Positions 34,460 through 39,094 of a DNA stretch of 39,094 bases are shown piece after piece. A program made the position numbers and the translations under genes. The notes below the pieces were generated by a model that saw nothing but the letters and a program-made list of their open reading frames with translations, ran no database searches and was not told where the DNA came from. The stretch is from assembly GCA_021733795.1 (NCBI GenBank), contig JAIPKB010000026.1, forward strand, positions 1 to 39,094. The letters are read 5' to 3'. The stretch's first letter is position 1. Every line of letters begins with the position of its first letter. The stretch comes from Akkermansiaceae bacterium (GTDB taxonomy: Bacteria > Verrucomicrobiota > Verrucomicrobiia > Verrucomicrobiales > Akkermansiaceae).

Positions 34460-36412
34460 TTACGGCTGGGTCACCCCGACGTTGACGAACAGCTTGGAGG
34501 GAACCGTGCCGGTAACGGTGGCGGTGACGGTCGTGGTGCCTGTGGTCGGATTGTTCGGCACGGCCTCCAGATTCACCGTAATCCCGTCCGCGGACGCGCC
34601 ATTGGCATGGAATGTCTGCAGGTCGGTGGACCAGGCGTAGGCCGGCACCGAGACATCGCTGGCCGGGGTGGCGTTCTGCGGGTGGGTGAAGGTAAAGGTG
34701 TTGCCACTAAGGGTGCCGGCAATAAGCCCGGCATTACCCGCATTCGGGGGAGTGCCGAAGAAGTTCTCCAGTCCGTTTTCAATGCCGTCGCCATCCGCAT
34801 CGTCGTTGAAGCCGGTCTGGCCGTTGAGGCCGGTATACCCGCTGATCCAGTCGCCGAAGGTGTCGCCGCCGCCGGAAACAATCCCGATCGTGAGCGCGTT
34901 GGCGACGGCGAAGTCTCCGCCGGTATACGTGACTGACAGCACCTGAGAAACCGCATCGGCGGTGAATGTCCCCGTCACGAATTGGCCGTTGAGTGAATTC
35001 ATTGAACCGCTGCCCGAGACCGACTGGGCGTTGCTACCGGTGGAATCAGCGAAGAATTGAACCCGATACTGTGTGCCGATGGCAAGACCCGACAAGGTGA
35101 AGTCTACCGTCGTCGCCACAGGGGCGCCGACCTCCATTCCGAGGTTCGAATCAAGCACGATTCCGAAGTTACCGGGAATGCTCGAATTTCCACCAGCGGG
35201 ACCCCAGTTCACCCAATCAGACGACGCAGCCACGGTGATGCCATTCGAGAGCGCGGCGCTCTGGCCGGAGGCCAGGCTCTTGAACTCGACATCCACTGAC
35301 CCGTTGTTGACGGGGGTGGTGGTGCCCGTGGTGACCCCGAAGTTGGCACCGGCAATATTGGCCAGACCGGAGGAATCGATGTCCGAGACGCCAGCGATAT
35401 TCGTTGCCGCGCCCCAGGTGATGGTGGCGGAACCAATCCCGGTTGAAGCGCTGACCATCAATGGGGAAGCCTGTAGGTTGGGCACAGCGTCCTCCGCAAC
35501 GAAGTAAACGTTATAGGTGGTGGCGGCGGTCAGGTCGGTGACCGGACCGGTGGCCTCGGTGTTGGCGGTCAATGCAAGGCTGCCGCTTGCGAGCGCGACC
35601 GAGTTGGTACTGTCGTTGCCGGCCTTGACCTGGGCGGCGGAGGGTGCCGCAGCGCCGTCAGCAAGCACCACGTAGTATGCAGTGCCTGTTTCATCGGCTT
35701 TCGCGCGGACGGTGAGCGCGGTGGGGGACAGGGGGGCTGCCTGCGGCCATCCGGCGATCCACGAGGGAGGGGTGGTGTCGGGAGGAGCGACCCCAACCGC
35801 TCCAATCGTGAGCGCGTTGGCGACGACGAATTCAACGGGCCCAGTGACGGTGAGTACCTGACTGGTCGCATCGGCGGTGAAAGTGCCCGTGACGAACTGG
35901 CCGTTGCTACCGGTATCCGTATCCAGGGTCCCGCTGCCCGAGATCGTCTCGAGTCTGCTGGCGGTGGCCGCAGCGAAGAATTGAATCTGATACTGCGTTC
36001 CGATGGAAAGACCCGACAAGGTGATGGTTGACTCGAGCGGGGCGTCCTCGTCGCCGAGGTTGTAATCGAGCACGGTTTCGAAGGTGCCGCCCACGTTTGA
36101 AATGGCACCGTTGAGACCCCAGTTTCCCCACGTACCAGCTGCCGCCACGTTCAGGCCGTTCGACAGCGTGACGTTCTGGCCGGAGTTGAGGGACTTGAAC
36201 TCGATATCAACGGATCCGTTGTTGACGACGGTGGTGGTGCCCGTGGTGATCCCGAAGTTCGCGCCGGCGAGACTTGTCACGCCGGTGGAGATGATGTTGC
36301 TTGGGCCGGTGATGCTCTGCACGGGGCCCCAGGTGACGGGAGCCGCACGGGACGGCAGGGCCAGCGCAGCGGCGGCGAGGCCGACGATGACGGATTTGCT
36401 GATGGACTTCAT
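34460..36412 (-). CDS. Exported protein with two copies of module A
   Basis: I start at ATG 36412 (650 residues), since it opens the signal peptide MKSISKSVIVGLAAAALALP; the frame extends 141 bp upstream but without a signal peptide at its N-terminus. Order: signal (1-23), module A (from 24 to about 206), an FnIII-like domain starting DTTPPSWIAGWP, module A again (encoded by about 35430-34880), then a C-terminal region with GFNDDADGDGIENGLENFFG and an ending FVNVGVTQP. That tail type resembles the Asp-rich ends of the two SGNH proteins and may serve in secretion or surface attachment; there is no PEP-CTERM motif. No catalytic residues are evident. It is probably co-transcribed with the PEP-CTERM gene 88 bp downstream. 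A GGATAGTT motif lies 182 bp upstream. Confidence 0.85.
   Translation of the reverse strand: MKSISKSVIVGLAAAALALPSRAAPVTWGPVQSITGPSNIISTGVTSLAGANFGITTGTTTVVNNGSVDIEFKSLNSGQNVTLSNGLNVAAAGTWGNWGLNGAISNVGGTFETVLDYNLGDEDAPLESTITLSGLSIGTQYQIQFFAAATASRLETISGSGTLDTDTGSNGQFVTGTFTADATSQVLTVTGPVEFVVANALTIGAVGVAPPDTTPPSWIAGWPQAAPLSPTALTVRAKADETGTAYYVVLADGAAAPSAAQVKAGNDSTNSVALASGSLALTANTEATGPVTDLTAATTYNVYFVAEDAVPNLQASPLMVSASTGIGSATITWGAATNIAGVSDIDSSGLANIAGANFGVTTGTTTPVNNGSVDVEFKSLASGQSAALSNGITVAASSDWVNWGPAGGNSSIPGNFGIVLDSNLGMEVGAPVATTVDFTLSGLAIGTQYRVQFFADSTGSNAQSVSGSGSMNSLNGQFVTGTFTADAVSQVLSVTYTGGDFAVANALTIGIVSGGGDTFGDWISGYTGLNGQTGFNDDADGDGIENGLENFFGTPPNAGNAGLIAGTLSGNTFTFTHPQNATPASDVSVPAYAWSTDLQTFHANGASADGITVNLEAVPNNPTTGTTTVTATVTGTVPSKLFVNVGVTQP
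34880..35430 (-). repeat. Module A, copy 3
   Basis: TITWGAATNIAG to NALTIGIVS, second module of the 650-residue protein. It is the closest relative of copy 2. Confidence 0.85.
35795..36343 (-). repeat. Module A, copy 4
   Basis: APVTWGPVQSITG to NALTIGAVG, first module of the 650-residue protein. It has a small insertion (DTDTGSNGQF) before the GQFVTGTFTAD landmark. Confidence 0.85.
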
Positions 36413-36564
36413 GATTGTTGGATGGGGTCGTGGTTGCTGTGAGATGGGTTGTCGAACGCCCAGGCGGGGCCAAGACCGGCTCCGCTGACGGTATTTCATG
36501 AATGGGTCCTCGCGGACCACGTTCGACGATGGCCCGGGGGAAAAATCCTCCATTTGCTCCCGTC

Positions 36565-36594
36565 CTGCAAATTTCTTTCATTTTGGAACTATCC
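36565..36594 (-). promoter_or_regulatory. GGATAGTT motif, site 3
   Basis: The minus strand reads gaggatagttcc, then an A-rich stretch with atgaaagaaattt. It lies 182 bp upstream of the 650-residue protein on its coding strand. It shares ggatagttcc and atgaaa with site 2, and gataa plus aggatagtt with site 4. Confidence 0.35.
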
Positions 36595-36986
36595 TCTTTA
36601 TCGGAGTGGTTTGGCCGGATGCGGGGCGGGCAAATTGACGCCACCAAAACCGGCTGATTTTCCTGAAGCCCCCCTGAGGAACGCGCGAACGAAAACGGCG
36701 GCCTCCTTTCCGGGGAGTCCGCCGTGGGCTGGGTGGATGGCGGGGAGCAGCGCGTAGCCGATCACATGACCGTCCCAGTCGCTGCCGTTGAACAAGGCGC
36801 TGGTTTGGGGCAACGGTGCGTGGCGGTGACATTACCAGTACCAGCCGAGCCGGCGACATTGAATCTCACTTCGTAGCGATCAATGGCTGCCAGGGCCAGG
36901 GCACCCGAGAAGGACGAGTTGTCTTTCATTTCGTTCCGGGACAAACCCACAGCGCAAGCTACGGGTACGCTCGAACCCGCCACCCT

Positions 36987-37014
36987 GTCAATTTTTCCCG
37001 GTTGACAACTATCC
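36987..37014 (-). promoter_or_regulatory. GGATAGTT motif, site 4, next to the regulator gene
   Basis: The minus strand reads gataatcaggatagttgtc and ends gaaaaattgac. It ends 25 bp before the regulator's ATG on the opposite strand, so it overlaps the likely regulator promoter and would suit autoregulation. The plus strand also contains the palindrome gttgacaac at 37001-37009. Confidence 0.35.
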
Positions 37015-37039
37015 TGATTATCACGAACCTCGGGCCGGC

Positions 37040-38116
37040 ATGACAGACTGGCATCGAACAACGACTTCCAAACAACTCGCCGATTATTTGTGCGGGGAGT
37101 TGACCAACGGGCGCTGGCACGGGACGATGCCGGGGGTAATCAAATTGGCGGGAGAGCTTGGGGTTTCGCGCAACTCGGTGGAAGATGCGCTGTCTCAATT
37201 GGAACAGAATGGTTTGCTGCGGTCCCAGGGGCGAGGAAAGAGACGGATCATTGTCGCTGAGGGAGAGGGCAGTAGAAAACGGCCATTGCGGGTGGCGTTT
37301 TTGTTATATGAAGCATCCGCTAACGAGATGCACTACATCGTCGAACTGCGGCATCTGCTGACCGACGAGGGCCACTACGTCGTTGTCGCCCCGCGTTACT
37401 TGGTGGATCTCCAGATGAGGGTGCCGCAGGTCGCCAGGCTGGTCGGCAGGATCGAGGCCGATGTCTGGATGGTGCAGGCCGGCTCTCGTGAGGTGCTCGA
37501 TTGGTTTGCGGCGCAGCCGACACCCGCTTTGGCGATGTTCGGACGCCACGGGAGCGTTCCAATCGCGGGGGTCGGACCCAACCACATGTCCGCTTTGCTC
37601 CAGCTCACGCGGAAACTGATTCAGCTCGGCCATCGTCGCATCGTGATGCTGACTCGCCCGGAGCGGAGAGTTCCCAAACCCGGGTTGTTGGAGCGTGCCG
37701 TCCTTGCTGAAATGGAGGACCAAGGCATCCCGGTCGGGCCGTATAACCTGCCGAACTGGGATGACACCCGCGAAGGGCTGCACGGTTGCCTCGACAAACT
37801 CTTCCAGTTCACGCCGCCCACGGCATTGATCATTGACGAGGCGTCCATCTTCGCTGCCAGCCAACAGCATCTTGCCCGGCAGGGCATCCTTGCACCGCAG
37901 CATGTCTCGCTGGTTTGTTGCGACCCCGACCCGATGTTTGCCTGGTTCGAGCCGCCGGTCACTCACATGCGCTGGAACTCCCGCCAGATGCTCCGTCAGA
38001 TCGTGCGCTGGGTCGCCGGTGTGGCCCGCGGCCAGAACACGCGGCGCCAAGTGCATACCCAGGCGGAGTTGGTCGAGGGTGGCACGATCGGACCGGTCAA
38101 TGCGGCGAGAGGCTGA
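37040..38116 (+). CDS. GntR-type HTH / LacI-type sugar-binding transcriptional regulator
   Basis: 358 residues from ATG 37040, no signal peptide. Residues about 1-75 are a GntR-type winged helix (SKQLADYLCGELTNGRW, then VIKLAGELGVSRNSVEDALS and LLRSQGRGKRRI). Residues about 80-355 are a LacI/GalR-type periplasmic-binding-protein fold (LRVAFLLYEA, LIQLGHRRIVMLTRPE, HVSLVCCDPDPMFAWFEPPV). This combination is common in Verrucomicrobiota and Bacteroidota near glycan-use genes and usually senses a sugar. It is transcribed away from the 650-residue protein gene, and a GGATAGTT motif lies between them, so it is the best local candidate to control the motif-bearing genes. The ligand cannot be read from the sequence. 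Confidence 0.87.
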   Translation: MTDWHRTTTSKQLADYLCGELTNGRWHGTMPGVIKLAGELGVSRNSVEDALSQLEQNGLLRSQGRGKRRIIVAEGEGSRKRPLRVAFLLYEASANEMHYIVELRHLLTDEGHYVVVAPRYLVDLQMRVPQVARLVGRIEADVWMVQAGSREVLDWFAAQPTPALAMFGRHGSVPIAGVGPNHMSALLQLTRKLIQLGHRRIVMLTRPERRVPKPGLLERAVLAEMEDQGIPVGPYNLPNWDDTREGLHGCLDKLFQFTPPTALIIDEASIFAASQQHLARQGILAPQHVSLVCCDPDPMFAWFEPPVTHMRWNSRQMLRQIVRWVAGVARGQNTRRQVHTQAELVEGGTIGPVNAARG

Positions 38117-38518
38117 AGCCGCGTGGCGCGGTCTAGGACCGCCTGTCTGAAAAATAGCTCAGTCCCTCGGTGACCATATTATCGGCGAACTTCAGCAGGC
38201 CAATGGTCGTCGGCATCTGATCCGCAAGCGACCCGTGCCAGGCGCAAAACCCCGGGAGTCTTGTGGCCTGATGCCAAGCACTGGCCGCAACCACCTCATG
38301 CGGGTGAATGATCTCATTGCACTCCAGCCGAAACACGATCGAGCGCTCAGACCATGATCGAGGCCACATTTCAGGTCAGACAAGAGGGCCAGCGGAGCTG
38401 GCCCGAATTGTCTGCACCGATTTGTTGCCTCTTTTGGCCGCGCAACCTTTTTTCTGTAAAAGTTTTCAGGATGGATTTGGAGGCGGGTTTCAAACGGTTG
38501 TGTTTTTGTTAGTTGGGG
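38117..38518. other. Region between the regulator and the IS256-type remnant
   Basis: A short hairpin (gcggtc tag gaccgc, 38128-38142) lacks a T-run. A minus-strand frame at 38133-38369 (78 residues, with IHPHEVVAASAWHQATRLPG) is not recognised and may be part of a decayed gene. Nothing else is supported. Confidence 0.5.
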
Positions 38519-38911
38519 GTTGAGATTCTCACACATGTTGGAGGTGCGCAGGCGCTTGCGCAAGGACTCGGCCAGGAGCATGACGGTGAGTCCTTGCGGG
38601 ATGGCTGTCTCCATCCAGGCGGAGAGTGAGGGGGCTGTTTTTTCGTATTTCGCCACGAGCTGGGCCAGCCTCTCCTCGGCGTGGGCAAGGTCCTGGGAGT
38701 TGAGAATGCTGCGGATGTCGGCAGCCACCGAGGGCCGCATGGCGATCTGTGGAACATCGGCCTGGGCATTCTGCTGGAGGTGGAACTGGCAGCGTTGCCA
38801 GGGAGTCGAGGGCAGGGTTGCCCGCAGGGCCGCCTTGAGGCCCTTGTGAGCGTCGCAGGTGACCAGGTCAGGGATGCCGATGCCGCGTGCCTTGAGGGTG
38901 TTGAATGGACT
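38519..38911 (-). mobile_element. IS256-family transposase remnant
   Basis: The minus-strand frame encodes the C-terminal part of a mutator-type transposase: LVTCDAHKGLKAALRA, WQRCQFHLQQNAQADVP, and RLRTSNMCENLN. These match the IS256 signatures around one DDE Asp (CDAHKGL), the WQRCQ..H..N block and the TTN.E.LN block. Both the N-terminal half and the last part are gone; after CENLN the frame diverges from the family. No terminal inverted repeats are seen. It is inactive. Confidence 0.8.
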
Positions 38912-39029
38912 GGCTCCAGGGAACGTCAACAAGAGAAAGTGTCAGGGAGTATCTTCAATCTTCTCTTGACGTGGCCCAAGCCCGGACCGGGGCGAGCGGG
39001 TTCGATTTCCGGAGCGATCCATTGGCAGG

Positions 39030-39082
39030 CGCGTTGTGACCAACGCGGCTACTGAAGATGCGGGCGCGTTGTGGCCAACGCG
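39030..39082. repeat. Two tandem hairpin repeats at the window end
   Basis: cgcgttg-tgac-caacgcg (39030-39047) and cgcgttg-tggc-caacgcg (39065-39082) are near-identical 7-bp-stem hairpins 35 bp apart, with shared flanking bases. They resemble REP/BIME units; the array may continue beyond the window. Confidence 0.7.
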
Positions 39083-39094
39083 GCCACTGTGCTC

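Larger units (their letters stand above)
36413..37039. other. Intergenic region between divergent genes
   Basis: About 630 bp between the 650-residue protein gene and the regulator. It carries two GGATAGTT motifs and short open frames with no recognisable product. One minus-strand stretch (NGSDWDGHVIGYALLP) may be a scrap of a decayed gene, but I cannot name it. Confidence 0.6.

Noticed and set aside
37002..37025. Sigma-70 promoter for the regulator from TTGACA at 37002
   Set aside because: No acceptable -10 hexamer lies 16-18 bp downstream; the sequence may still be an operator.

Overview
The window looks like accessory sequence from a high-GC member of the Verrucomicrobiota (Luteolibacter/Haloferula-like). 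This is inferred from two C-terminal PEP-CTERM sorting tails (PEPSAALLGGLGLL followed by an Arg run), many large exported beta-rich proteins, SGNH acetylesterases ending in an Asp-rich 'DPDxDGxTNQ' tail, a GntR-HTH/LacI-type regulator and few clear Shine-Dalgarno sequences. No ribosomal or other core gene is present.

Layout. 2-2758: C-terminal part of an exported SGNH (sialate O-acetylesterase-like) protein. 3007-12036: a compact plus-strand cluster with two secreted GH38-type alpha-mannosidases, a small uroporphyrinogen-decarboxylase-like remnant, a long class I mannose-6-phosphate isomerase with an extra N-terminal domain, and the first 30 codons of a lost MFS sugar transporter. 12061-13195: a gene graveyard holding a broken DUF6288-type gene, an AraC regulator scrap and a transposase scrap. 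13430-20458: a 2342-residue exported mosaic protein (DUF6288-type head, Ig-like domains, PA14, cadherin-like and other modules). 20518-22178: a membrane-anchored hypothetical protein, a tRNA 3'-end remnant and a Gfo/Idh/MocA scrap. 22179-31231: a PEP-CTERM protein, a 1307-residue SGNH protein, an 851-residue DUF6288-type protein and a frameshifted, truncated GH95 gene. 31444-33480 (minus): a LamG-family pseudogene split by a 233-bp foldback (MITE-like) element. 33688-36412 (minus): a PEP-CTERM protein and a 650-residue exported protein. 37040-38116: the regulator. 38519-39094: an IS256-type remnant and tandem hairpins.

How the parts fit. The two mannosidases and the isomerase suggest release and catabolism of mannose from a complex glycan. 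The SGNH proteins would remove acetyl groups, and the broken GH95 gene points to past use of fucose or galactose side chains. Five exported proteins are built from two shared modules of about 185-195 residues, here called A ('TWG...NALTI') and B ('VWNVNIG...GFQLV'), four copies of each. I infer these are surface or glycan-binding modules that shuffle between proteins. A GGATAGTT-containing motif lies 129-182 bp upstream of three of the exported-protein genes in the same orientation, and next to the regulator gene. This suggests, but does not prove, a small regulon. About ten decayed genes in 39 kb show that the region is turning over quickly.
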